From: Gamarada debralockiae | Lineage: Eukaryota > Ascomycota > Leotiomycetes > Helotiales > Hyphodiscaceae | Direction: 5' to 3' | DNA: 63,920 nt | NCBI GenBank assembly: GCA_002803225.1 | Contig: NXFV01000360.1 | Coordinates: forward strand, 1-63,920 | Shown here: positions 33,682 through 43,397 of the stretch, piece after piece | Position numbering within the stretch: the first letter of the stretch is position 1 | Layout: each line of letters begins with the position of its first letter | Notes under the pieces: model-generated | Told to the model about the DNA's origin: nothing | The model's input: only the letters and a program-made list of their open reading frames with translations | Databases searched by the model: none | Position numbers and translations under genes: made by a program

Positions 33682-34629
33682 CAGTAGGCGGCTAACTGTA
33701 TTGCCCCCAGACTTTGAGGTTTCTCGTAAGAAAGTTGGTCCTACTTAATCGCAAAAATAATTATTACATCCCAGCCCCAATGCGACAGATCCTAGAAGCC
33801 CTCAGAAGAAGCTATGTTATACTGAAATTGCTGCACTTACTTTGTCTGTTTGTTTTTTGCATCGAGATCAATTTTTTCACGATTGACGACTTGCCAAAAC
33901 AGTTGCCCTTCTGCGATTGGTCAACGGCCGTTGGAAGGATCAATTGTCAGTAGAACTTTGGACAATTGACCATGGCACGAAGCGAAGCCATGAAACTTGT
34001 CCAAAAAGCCGGGGTCTTTGCAACTCGCTCCTCCCAAAAAATTGTTGGACATCTCTTAAAGCAGGGGTCTGCAGCCCGATATTCGGTGGCGCAATGCGAG
34101 CTCCAACACCCTAGCATTGGAGCTGAGGTGGGGCGCTAGTATCCCTGGTCCCGTCCACAACGTGATATGATTTCTCTTCCCAAGTTACTTTACACACTGT
34201 ACGCTTTTAATAATCCAGCAACGAAACTGAGTGATTGGACTCCTCTGAATATTCCATATCCTTTGATTCGCGAAAGACTGCAATTGGAGGTACTAGAATC
34301 AAATGTAAGAGTCAATTTATATAAGTCATCCAATAGGCCGAGGTTTCGACCATGCTTGACGTCTTCCGTATCACGGTCAGCCCGCTGTTCAATCGTCTAC
34401 GTCTTCGGATTTCTTCTCGATCGTTCGAACCATGCTTTTTCGCCTGGATTGCCCAGCTGGCAAACCAAGCGTTGCAGCCAAAACCATATAAGAGATGTCA
34501 CTGCCTCCTAGCCCTCTCATCATCGGTTCCCCCCTCCTCAATTAGCCCACCGCACCACTATCTTCTGCCCAGTACGTTCAATCCTCCATACTTTCACCAA
34601 AATATTCCATCTCACCACGGCCCTCAATT
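33682..34629. other. Gene-free stretch with several small inverted repeats
   Basis: Contains short inverted repeats CAATTGTC/GACAATTG (33942-33968), CATGGC/GCCATG (33970-33991) and AGCTCCAA/TTGGAGCT (near 34100-34122). It also has a 55-codon open frame from 33971 that is not recognised. The right end is the upstream region of small gene copy 2, with CCATATAAGAG near 34479. Confidence 0.4.
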
Positions 34630-34975
34630 ATGTCTTCAAAAAACAACTTCTCAGACGTAGCCGTCGATGGCTCAGCCTCTTGGTCTGTCTCCTTTTTCAT
34701 TCATCCTATATCCCTAACTCTTGTATGAGAGAATATTAGCTAATCATGCCTCATATATCTGTAGGTCGGCAATCGACCAAGTACCTCCACGCAAAGAAGA
34801 TCCTACTTTGAGGACCGCCCGTCTGCAACACTTCATGGCAGACACGGCTTCCACCTCCGCGACATACCACACTCATAGCCAGGTCGCTGAAGAGATTATC
34901 GTCGATGTCGCGAGGAAGGAAATGGACGGGAAAATCAGAGCTTTTGACCAAACTTTGGGTCGGAACGAAAAGTAA
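34630..34975 (+). CDS. Small two-exon gene, copy 2 (87 aa, unknown function)
   Basis: Exons 34630-34682 and 34765-34975 with an 82-bp GT-AG intron (GTCTGT...CTGTAG) give 87 residues. The start is MSSKNNFSDVAVDGSASWS. It then reads AIDQVPPRKEDPTLRTARLQ, HFMADTASTSATYHTHSQV, and ends AFDQTLGRNEK. It is aligned throughout with the gene at 30402-30752, with identical intron phase and position. The 3' flanks also share diverged blocks (for example TAACTAGCTTCAAACT near 35070 versus TAGCTAGTTTCAAACT near 30820), so the copies arose by a segmental duplication. Keeping the frame in both while other genes nearby have decayed suggests selection. Function unknown. Confidence 0.6.
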
Positions 34976-35739
34976 CGCACAAATGGAAAGGTGAAGGGCA
35001 ATGCTAAGTTGAAAGGTCATGTTGATGTTATATGTGTCCGTATAGTTCAAAGCTCCTGAAGTGCTTTAACTAGCTTCAAACTTTTCCAAACGTAGAAGAT
35101 TATCCACAGTGAATGTTATCTGACGAAGACAACGTCTCAGAAAACAATGATCTGGATCAGAGTTAGAGGTGATAGATATTGAGCGATGATAGACTCTCTC
35201 AGCTTGAAGAATCCATCATTCCTTCCTCTCTCTGGGATGGACCTCATTTCCAAATCCCTTAGCCGGCCAACCACACTGTCGTCTCTTTTCGCCAGGGTTT
35301 CAGCTAGACGTGTCGTCTCCTTTGAGAGCACTCTGCCTCCATGCATGCACCTTCTTGCCACGTTTAGCTTTCAGATTCAGGTAAATATGAACCTTGAGAA
35401 TGGAAACCACTTGTCGGGTTTGAGTTCTCAAGTGAGGGAGCTAAGCCCACGCCTTGGACTTGCATCGAAAGAGCAGCTAGAAACCTTTAATTCGTGCCCA
35501 CGGAAAGTACTATCGCCGGTCTGCGTTCTTTTTGGTCGCCATTCTCAGCCTTCGTCATGTTTTGCTCTGATGACACCAAGGTTTCGTCCTGGCGAAGTCC
35601 AGCAGCGAGGTTGTCTGATCGCACAAAACTGATGAAACAGTAGGCTCTATTGTTAGGCAAGAGATTCCAAACAACAGCCGGCATAGTTATAATCATTAAT
35701 GTTGAAAGACTCTTGTAAACCCCCTGTATCTTGACATCC
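34976..35739. other. Gene-free or unassigned stretch
   Basis: A minus-strand open stretch at 35137-35361 (RLAETLAKRDDSVVGRLRDL) is coding-like but not recognised. Nothing else can be supported. Confidence 0.35.
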
Positions 35740-36950
35740 CTGGTTCCTTGTGAAATGTTCCTCAGCCACTCGCACCAGTCTTAACCTTGTCGGTATCGTC
35801 AGCGTCGAAGAAATCATCCTCGAGACGCACAGCGGGGAGAACTTGAAGCGAGTTGGCTGGATCTGCCTCGGAGGCGCTGGTGGGCGCCGAAGAATCTGCT
35901 TCCTCAGAGGGTCGGTCCAAGCTACCACAATCACGAGAGCCAGATATCGAGAAGCCGGACGACTGGACAGTTCAATCTCATCTGTTGTGGCATGCTACAA
36001 TTTCGATGGAAGAGGAGACAGCATAATACTCCTATATGGGGTCTCGTTCGTCAAGAAGCAGTGAACCGGTGTTCTTCGTTTGTGACATTCGCGCCTCGGT
36101 CGCCCACCAGGGTCAGTCCAGACATTTCCAAGCTATCCTGTGAGGATGTTTGAGTCAGCAATTGCTAAATGGAGGTGAAAGATTAGAGTTAAGTAGGTTT
36201 CATGAGATTCAAACTCCAAAGATGCCCGCTTCTAAGGTACAAAACTGGAGTAGAACTCATGAAACCTCCAGAATCTGGGAAAATTTCTCAGGGAAATTAC
36301 CTACCCTCAAAAGCCCAGGCCTCCGGTACTTCAGGAACCAATAATGTGACTGTGTAGCTCCGCGACAGGCAATGGCCGACCCGCAAGGGCTTCCTCAAGC
36401 TCTCAAATGAGAGCATTTGTAAAGGAATTTGGCCCCACTGCTGGCGCTTGAGTCTCAAATCCGGTATATGACTTCCGTAACTCCTTGGCCGGAGACGTTG
36501 ATGGAAGGGTGAGAGGAAAGACAGCAGTCGTATAAAAGGAGAACGTCGGATTCAGCTTCTTCAAGAAGCTGTTGTACGCCGCCGGAAGGTAGGGAGGGGG
36601 ACTAGGTAGATCAGTCCTGAGATCCTGTTAGCATTATGTCCCCAACTGATAATCTATTCGTTCGCTGCCTATGTTGGAGGGTCGTTGGCCTGATTACTTA
36701 GCCGCGCATGACCAGCGTAATAGACGATAAAAAGGGACTCCGGCCCATCACTTTCGAGAAGCCTTGACACTTCCCTCGTGGTAGCCTTGCCTGGCGTTTT
36801 TCGAAGGATTCTGAAGTCTTGGACATCGAATTGGTAGAGGCTCGAAAATACGTTGCCAAGCAGCCGAATCTGAGCCTCAATTCCTAGACTGCCGTCCTCC
36901 CAGCTCAGTAGAAGCACACGAACCTCTACATATCATCCCCTGTTCCGACT
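35740..36950 (-). pseudogene. Caspase-like (peptidase C14 type) gene relic
   Basis: The minus strand reads VLLLSWEDGSLGIEAQIRLL and ESLFIVYYAGHARL (36917-36700), the p20 part with the catalytic His in YAGH. Next comes LLEEAESDVLLLYDCC (near 36560), with the catalytic Cys in DCC. Then follow APAVGPNSFTNALI and a part resembling ELEEALAGRPLPVAELHSHI, and finally FLTNETPYRSIMLSPLPS near 36050-36000, typical of the C-terminal part of fungal caspase-like proteins. The pieces are in different frames with stops, so the gene is decayed. It contains an intron-like segment (36138-36304) related to introns at 43-44 kb. Confidence 0.6.
36138..36304 (-). other. Introner-like intron in the caspase relic
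   Basis: A 167-bp intron-like segment: GTAGGTAATTTCC at its 5' end, branch-like GCTGAC, and CTCACAG at its 3' end. It includes GAGGTTTCATGAGTTCTACT and the near-reverse match ATCTCATGAAACCT, so the middle can fold. It matches the 157-bp intron at 44265-44421 through GAGGTT(T)CATGAGTTCTAC and near the branch site. It also matches the intron at 43520-43583. Confidence 0.6.
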
Positions 36951-37789
36951 TGGCCGGGCTGTATTTACTGCAGCTTAGAGACCTTCGGCAAACGTCTCAA
37001 TCCTTGGTATATGCTCTGCCGTGGAGGACGTATCGTGTTTGTATTGAGTCTGATAAAGCCATTGTACCTAGCTTGTCTGGAGATTCTTCGAAGGGGCCGT
37101 CGGTAGGCAATATATAATCTCCTCAGCACCGGTGTCATTTGTGTCTCGTGGAAGAAATTTGTGCTTGCGGATGTCGTCGAGATCGTTTCCCTTTCTCTGG
37201 AGGCACATTAGCATGGAAAGCAAGGTACAGAAAGATCTGTGCAGACTAGCTAGGGCGTTTACAGGAAGAAATGCTCCTTCGATAGGCTGGTCCTCCATTG
37301 CTCCTGATCTTGCCCTCTCCAATCGCACTCAGTTGCCCATGCTGAGGAACCGACACACAATACTTCGACTTGCACCGCAGTGGCACAAAAGCTGTAGACA
37401 CGGCGGCACCATGATGACCATTTTGCTTGAAAGCACGCTGACAGGCTGAGAGTGGATATTGATGAGCACGATTGGCGACGTGCAGGTCAAAAGTGCGGGG
37501 CACCCAGGCCCCAGTGAACGAAGTAACATGGCGGCGCACCACAGAGCAAAGAACTCGTGAGAGGTTACGTTATCTCCAAAGGCCTTGTAGGTGCAGGTTT
37601 GTTGGTCATAATGAACGAAAATTTCATTCAATTACACCATCGAATTTGAGAAGGGCAGTGGCGGTCAAGAATCGCAACATGAGATATGGGCATCCAATTT
37701 CAATCAATTGATCTCTTCTCAGTCTACCAGTACTTATCTGTGAAGGCGATACCTTTCTTGACCTAATCGCCTTCAAGAGTGCTATTAGC
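36951..37789. other. Unassigned stretch
   Basis: Overlapping open frames on both strands (37068-37640) do not resemble known proteins. Possibly more decayed coding DNA. Confidence 0.35.
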
Positions 37790-38838
37790 ACAAATCCCTA
37801 TCCTCCCGACTCGAGAGTCCAGTGAATAGCAGTTCCGGGATGATGTTTCTTCATGAGACGCATGAAGTACTCAGGGATATCCTGAGGCATCTGCAAGTAG
37901 GACATCAGTCACCATCCTCTCTACCCCGGCAAGAAGCCCTGAAACCAACAACCCACAATGGAATCTTTGTCTCCGTTTGCGAGCCACATTGGGGGTGGGC
38001 TTGTGGCTTTTTGCACCGCCCTACGAAGGAAGACTCGCTCGTCGGTACCGATGGTCTCGCGATGCCGGTCTTCGTTCAAGATGGCCATGCACAAATCCCA
38101 ATCCACTGGCGGGACGGAGAAAACCCTCACGGCCCCGGGGTGAGTTTTTGGATTTGGAAACGAATGAGGATTCTTCTGGCATGGAGACGCCTTCGCTGTT
38201 GTATGCTGGATAGTCGACATCTAGGGTGCCATATTGGGACATCACAACCTTAATTTAAGCTCCAGGGAATAGCAGTGCGGATTGAAGTGAAAGATAACCC
38301 CTAGATCCGGAAGCACTAACTAGTACTGGACAAGATCTTCCTCGCAGTACTAGAGGCAAGGAGAAGGTCATCATTTTGTGACTCACCAACGCTTTTGCCA
38401 GCGACAGCAATTCTGTTGAGATCCTGGGAAATACCGGGTGAACTCTTGGATGCTTCTGATGCCGCCAATGATGCATATACCCAGCTCCAAACGTCGTTGA
38501 TGTCGCCCATGATCTCACCACCAGTTGCTTCAGGTATAAGGCGATAATCAGGTGTGAGTATTATTTCGCCTTTCTCTACAGCGTATTTAGCAAGCCTTTG
38601 AGAGTGAGAATAGTGAGTTTCATGAGGTCAGAGCTTAACGATTTCACAAGACGACTGACCATAGTGGGAGCCACACTTTCTCTCTCACCATAAGTCCACC
38701 TCCATGGAAGTGGACAAGCAAGGGACATTTGCCGCTCGTGATCCTTTTGGGCGTGAGAATTGTGGATTTGAGAGGGTTACCGTGGACTGTTTTGTATACG
38801 GCATCAATAGCCTTGAAAAGATTGAATTTAAAACCCAT
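37790..38838 (-). pseudogene. Decayed alpha/beta-hydrolase (HSL/esterase-like) gene
   Basis: The start MGFKFNLFKAIDAVYKTVHG lies at 38838. Then come the oxyanion-hole motif LLVHFHGGGL and, after a GT-AG intron, LAKYAVEKGEIILTPDYRLI. The nucleophile elbow IAVAGKSVG keeps G-x-S-x-G. After another intron comes GYLSLQSALLFPGA, then a TAA, then IKVVMSQYGTLDVDYPAY. A frameshift precedes MWLANGDKDSIVG (near 37980-37940), which has the Asp expected of the triad. Sequence resembling DIPEYFMRLMKKHHPGTAIH follows near 37890-37830. One stop and at least one frameshift make it a pseudogene of the hormone-sensitive-lipase-like esterase type. Confidence 0.75.
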
Positions 38839-39018
38839 GACTGCGTGAGAGATGTCGACACGTTGTGGGAAGCACAAAAGAAGGATTGTAGAAATTGTAA
38901 GAGCTATCGGTTGAGACGCAGAAGGGAACTGGTATTTATCGGAGCTTCTTGAGTGAGAACGATCGGCGGCCTCGGCTGGTGCGAACACGGCATCAGCCTT
39001 CGAGAAAGAAAACAAATG

Positions 39019-39069
39019 CGCTAAACCGCATTCGGGAGGAAGTCGACTTTCTCCCGAATACAGTTAGCG
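39019..39069. repeat. Near-perfect palindrome centred on GTCGAC
   Basis: Left arm CGCTAAACCGCATTCGGGAG (39019-39038) and right arm CTCCCGAATACAGTTAGCG (39051-39069) flank AAGTCGACTT. From ATTCGGGAG inward the 36-bp core has a single mismatched pair. It lies about 180 bp upstream of the esterase relic. Confidence 0.85.
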
Positions 39070-39304
39070 TTTCGCTGCCCATTTGAATCGTCTCCTCATC
39101 GCCCTTCGTTCACCTGTAGAACAGGGCAATATGGTGGCAGCCAGTGAAGATAGCACTCCCGTCCATAACTTTGGAATCTGTTCGCCGCAGATGCTCTCAA
39201 CAGAATCAAGTGTCCAGTATGCTCTTCACAGGACTCAAAACACGACATTTCATTTCACGTTAGTTGTTGTCAGGAATTGCTTATGTAATCACTGCATCGT
39301 GACG

Positions 39305-40763
39305 CAACAGTGGTTGACAAGATTATTTACGCACGGGCCATTCTCACCAAAGTTATCGAAAATGAATATATGGCTAAATTACAATACAACATCACCACTT
39401 ATTGCCTCTAATGGGTTTGCCCCCTGATTTTATAAGCTCAGCGCATCTTCGGGGCATATCAGCAATGCGCTCCCGTATCTCCTCAATTGTGATTTTGTCC
39501 CATTCTTCTTGTAAAGTCTCCTTTATCTCCTCCTCTAAATCAAAAATTCTACGTCGTAAACGTTACTTTATAATACTCCAAATGCCTTCAATAGGATTGA
39601 GATCAGGGCTCTGAGCAAGATGGATAAAGTTTTTGATATTGTATGCCTCCTTATACTCTTGCGCAAGGCCTCGTTTTCGTATACCATAAGAAAGATCGCT
39701 ATCCTCTTGTAAAAGCCATAGTTTATTATCAATTTGACGCATAGACTCAATAGCTTGATAATAGACAGGCAAGAGACGCTCGACATAGTACTTTTGGGTC
39801 ATAACATTGCCTTTAACCTTAACTTCGACGTCATAAGGCTTGCCTGCCTCCTATTCTTGTACTCGGCGCTGATATTCTTCTTTGGTCTTAGTTGTCGGCT
39901 GCCGTCGAGGCTTTGTAGGGTAAGGAGGGCGCTTAGTCTTGTCTTCTTCGTCATTGTAAAACTCCAATTTGTCTGCTTTGCCCCACCAAGAGATCTAAGC
40001 CGCGATGTGAAACCGTATACCTTAGAGCGGCGGCCTTTCCTCAATATTCTCTAGGTTATCTCGTGTTCCTTGCTCTCGAAGTACTCTGCCTTGAGCTTGT
40101 GATATAGGGTCGATATGTGCTTCGTCTATATAGATAATATAATCGAAGAAACTAAAGAGAGGTTTATAGACATAGTTATAGCCATAATCCTCCCTCGTTA
40201 CCTTGTTTTTAAATGAAATAACCTTCTTAACAAAAGCGTACAAATACTGTCTACCTCCTTTAGTATACTTCTTTAACTTCCGCTATAATTAGCGCTTCCT
40301 AACAGGTAGATTGTAGTATGCGATCTAAGCTTCGTACAGTTGTTTTCGGACTAGATTTCGAGTAGGAGAGCAAAGCATCTTGCATGTCGATTTAGTGACT
40401 TTAGACTTGGCTCCAAGTATAGAAGATCGTTGACGGGTTGATCTCTTTGCTAAAGAGCCTAGTTTAGTATATTGTTTCTTCTAATATCGACCTATACCTT
40501 CTGTGATGCCACAATCCTTCGAAATACTACGTAGTGATCTAGTACCACTACTACGAGCTAATACGTCAAAGAACTTACACTTCCTTCGAGTTGTAGCTTC
40601 TTTACTAGCAAGTGGTTCAGGAGAGGGAGTCCTAAAAGGATTAGTTCGCGTTAGTAGTGCTATAATAAGAGATCAATTTGATTGTTTACATTTATCAAGA
40701 TCGCGCGTATTTACAGTTTTGGTGTTTTGGCCCGTGCGTAAATAATCTTGTCAACCACTGTTG
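39305..40763 (-). mobile_element. Tc1/mariner-type element, near full length, decayed
   Basis: A 1,459-bp element whose ends are perfect inverted repeats of about 36 bp (start CAACAGTGGTTGACAAGATT). It is flanked by GACG on both sides (39301-39304 and 40764-40767). The minus-strand transposase shows the first Asp in FDYIIYIDEAHIDP (near 40140-40100), the second in LLQEDSDLSYG (near 39700), and the Glu in LAQSPDLNPIEGIW (39620-39575). The N-terminal DNA-binding region lies at 40740-40300. Stops include TAA for CAA near 40023 and TAG for TGG near 39994. The C-terminal half is otherwise almost intact, so this copy is younger than the one at 10.8 kb. Confidence 0.9.
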
Positions 40764-40779
40764 GACGTGGTAATCAGGA

Positions 40780-41023
40780 GCCCCTCTCCAGAGGAGAAAA
40801 AAGCGGCGCCCCTGCCTACGTCCTTCTTTCAGGCTCAAAGGACAATTACAAACCCTTAATCAAAATTTCCAAAAATTAGTGGAAAGATAATTTGACTTCT
40901 CTAGAGCTTTAAAATCAAGTTTCAGTAAATTTAATCAAGTTTTGTGGAAGTTTTGTTATTGCTGAAGTAGGTATTTTGGCACGTGCCAATTTCGGCCCAG
41001 TTTTTCTCCTCTGGAGAGAGCCC
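40780..41023. mobile_element. MITE-like element with ~22-bp inverted ends
   Basis: The left end GCCCCTCTCCAGAGGAGAAA and right end TTTTCTCCTCTGGAGAGAGC are inverted repeats, with one indel or mismatch. The interior of about 200 bp is AT-rich and non-coding. It starts 17 bp after the right end of the Tc1/mariner element. Target duplication uncertain (ATCA on both sides is possible). Confidence 0.6.
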
Positions 41024-41966
41024 CATCACTATCTTCATCATTCATCATCAATCAATCTCCTGCTCGTACTATTAATACAAGCTGTGAAGCTCATCAAGCC
41101 CATTAATCTAACATCACTACTGTGTGCTGTCACTATTGCCATAACCGCTCTGATCTTCTGACAATTGTCGACGATTTACATTTCGACGTTCAAATCACAT
41201 TTAAGCCATTTCACCACGAATCATGTAGCTTTACATACCATGACTACGAGGTGCAATGCTTGTTTCCTCCTGGTCTGACTGAAAGCATCTTTCGCGAATC
41301 GTAGAACTCGATAATCACAATCACCCAGCATCTCTACGACAGACTTTTCTCCAGAATACTAGGTATCCCTCTAGGTTCTCAGAGCAGGATAAGGCGGCCA
41401 CAATATTAAGACACTCTCAAGCTAATCACTGCATAGTCTCATCTTTTCTGTCACGGGAAAGCAACGGGAAAGCAAGCAACCAAAGCGATCGAAAATTCCC
41501 AGCACTCTGTTGGCTCCGCCCTGGAAAATCACTGCTTCTCCAAATTTCTTGGCGAACTGCAACATTAGATACTTATGACGAGATAAATCTAAGCCAGGGG
41601 TAAAAAATTTCCATTTCAGAACTTTCGCCGCAGCGGGGTTGGAGTCCGAGAGAGGATGTGTTTTCGATTTCCAACCAAATGGTTCAACAATCCGACGCCA
41701 CCATGAGGTGCACTTCACACATGACAAGAGCTATCCAACATTGACTATCGTATGTTCATATTGTTTCACATTGCCCTATTCAGGAATATTGGGTAACAAT
41801 TAAATTTCTTTAGTAAATTAAATTTTTCTTCAAAATGAAGAATCTTGTTTAATGCACCGTAGGGAAAGGATGATTGAATTTCGCTATACACTTATTGTTT
41901 CCAAGAAAATATTCTTGGAGATTTCAAAACCTATATCGTCTAGTATAATAGTACAGCAGTCCGAAC
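41024..41966. other. Gene-free stretch
   Basis: An open frame at 41422-41727 (minus) is unrecognised. AT-rich near 41750-41950. Nothing further can be supported. Confidence 0.4.
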
Positions 41967-43345
41967 TTACCAATGTTTAGCTCTTCTCCTCTTCAATCTC
42001 ATTTGAGTCATTTCCACTGCCATTTGGTCGCGAAATAATCTCTGCAGCTTCTGCAACATACTTGCATTCAACCTCACTTTCTCGCCCCAAAAGTACATTA
42101 GCGACGGAAATGGCAAGCATGTTATGGCTAAAACCCCGAGAATTGAACTAGCCCAATGGATGCCCACGTTGTCATATATCTGACTGGTGAAGAGCGGAAC
42201 GCCATAGCGAATGCTCGAAGCATGGCGCTGGTTGTGAGCACTGATGCAGCGTAGATGGTATAGGTGTCGACCAAGTAATTCATACATCCAATGAAAACCA
42301 AGACCATGCCGAACCTGAAAGGTGCAGCGCCAATAATGCTCACAATCCAATGGACTCTGGGTGCGTTCGACCAAGCAAACCAGAAGAGGCCGATTGGAAG
42401 AGCAATATCCCCCACAATTCTCGGTGGAAGGCGAGCTTCAGCGGATGGAGATCCTACCTTGCTTTCAGATTCGTGGACCTTCATCAGTTGTAGGTAACGC
42501 CCATTATCGATGATCATGTGCAAGAGGCCAATGCATATCCCACAGGCAACACGCAAGAACGCAAGTCCTCCAATTCCTTCACTCCTACCTTGTCCTCGCT
42601 GATAAATTATTGGAAGGCACCGAAGAGTATGCACAAGATTCCATACAGGATAGCCATGTAGACAGAAGCCACCACCACAATGGGCTCGTTAAAGAATACC
42701 CAAGGCCGTGCTAAGCTTGTCTTGAAAGTCTCTGAAGGTGTTTTATGATTGTATCTATCCAAAACACTGATGAACATCACACCTGTATTCTTGGGCAGGG
42801 CGGTAGCTGTCTTTGAAGGAGGACGGGAGCATAACTCTCAAGAAGGACGACTGTGCCAAAAATCCAAACGAAGCCGGTGAAAATAGCCAAAATCCCCCGA
42901 ACCAACGCCATCCTATGTTTTGGCTGGTAAAGCCAGCCATGATTGGACCAAGAGTAGGTCCTAGGAACGGTGCTGTGGCGAAGATCGACATTCTGACACT
43001 GCGTTGAGCCGCAGAGAAAGATCAGCGATGACCCCTCCAGCATTGGCCATAGGTGTCGAATCAGACGATATTGTGTGGTAAAATCATGTATGTATTGATG
43101 TCTCTAACGAAGGAAAGTTGGAGGGTTGCCAGAACCCGAAATATGTGTACACAACCGTTGCCATAGCAACCAGCTCATCTGACAATAGGCGAAGCCCAAA
43201 CGTGCCACTAAGAAACCGCAAGACCGCAACCGTGGTTATGGAATTGCTGCCGGCACAACCCGCAGTGCTGTGAGGGCTCCAATTATAGCAAGTATCACCA
43301 AAACAAATAATCACAGCGAACTTCCGCCATTTTTATAAAACGGAT
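41967..43345 (-). pseudogene. Decayed MFS transporter gene (DHA1-like), interrupted by an insertion
   Basis: Recognisable parts on the minus strand: AVLRFLSGTFG at about 43225-43195, then a 131-bp TG...CA element, then PMANAGGVIADL (43050), a 1-nt frameshift, and MSIFATAPFLGPTLGPIMAG with IGWRWFGGFW. Next are PRIVGDIALPIGLFWFAWSN and GMVLVFIGCMNYLVDTYTIY, another frameshift, then YGVPLFTSQIYDNVGIHWAS and the C terminus at 41967. These are landmarks of 12-TM fungal drug:H+ antiporters. The insertion and at least two frameshifts leave it without function. It lies 52 bp downstream of the intact ACS permease gene. Confidence 0.85.
43054..43184 (+). mobile_element. Short TG...CA element, copy 2 (131 bp)
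   Basis: Starts TGTCGAATCAGACGATATTG and ends CATCTGACA, flanked by the perfect 5-bp repeat ATAGG (43049-43053 and 43185-43189). It shares GTGTGGTAAA, GGTTGCCAGAAC, ATATGTGTACACA and CCGTTGCCATAGCAAC with copies 1 and 3. It sits within the decayed DHA1-like gene, between FLSGTFG and PMANAGG. Confidence 0.88.
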
Positions 43346-43397
43346 CTATTCATTATCTCCATTAATTTGCCCTTCCACCCCTGCAAAGATGTGAAGT

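Noticed and set aside
33971..34138. 55-codon open frame starting MARSEAMKLVQK
   Set aside because: No second copy or recognisable domain; it overlaps short inverted repeats, so probably chance.
42128..43314. Functional second MFS transporter
   Set aside because: At least two frameshifts and a 131-bp insertion interrupt it, and no intron model rescues them.
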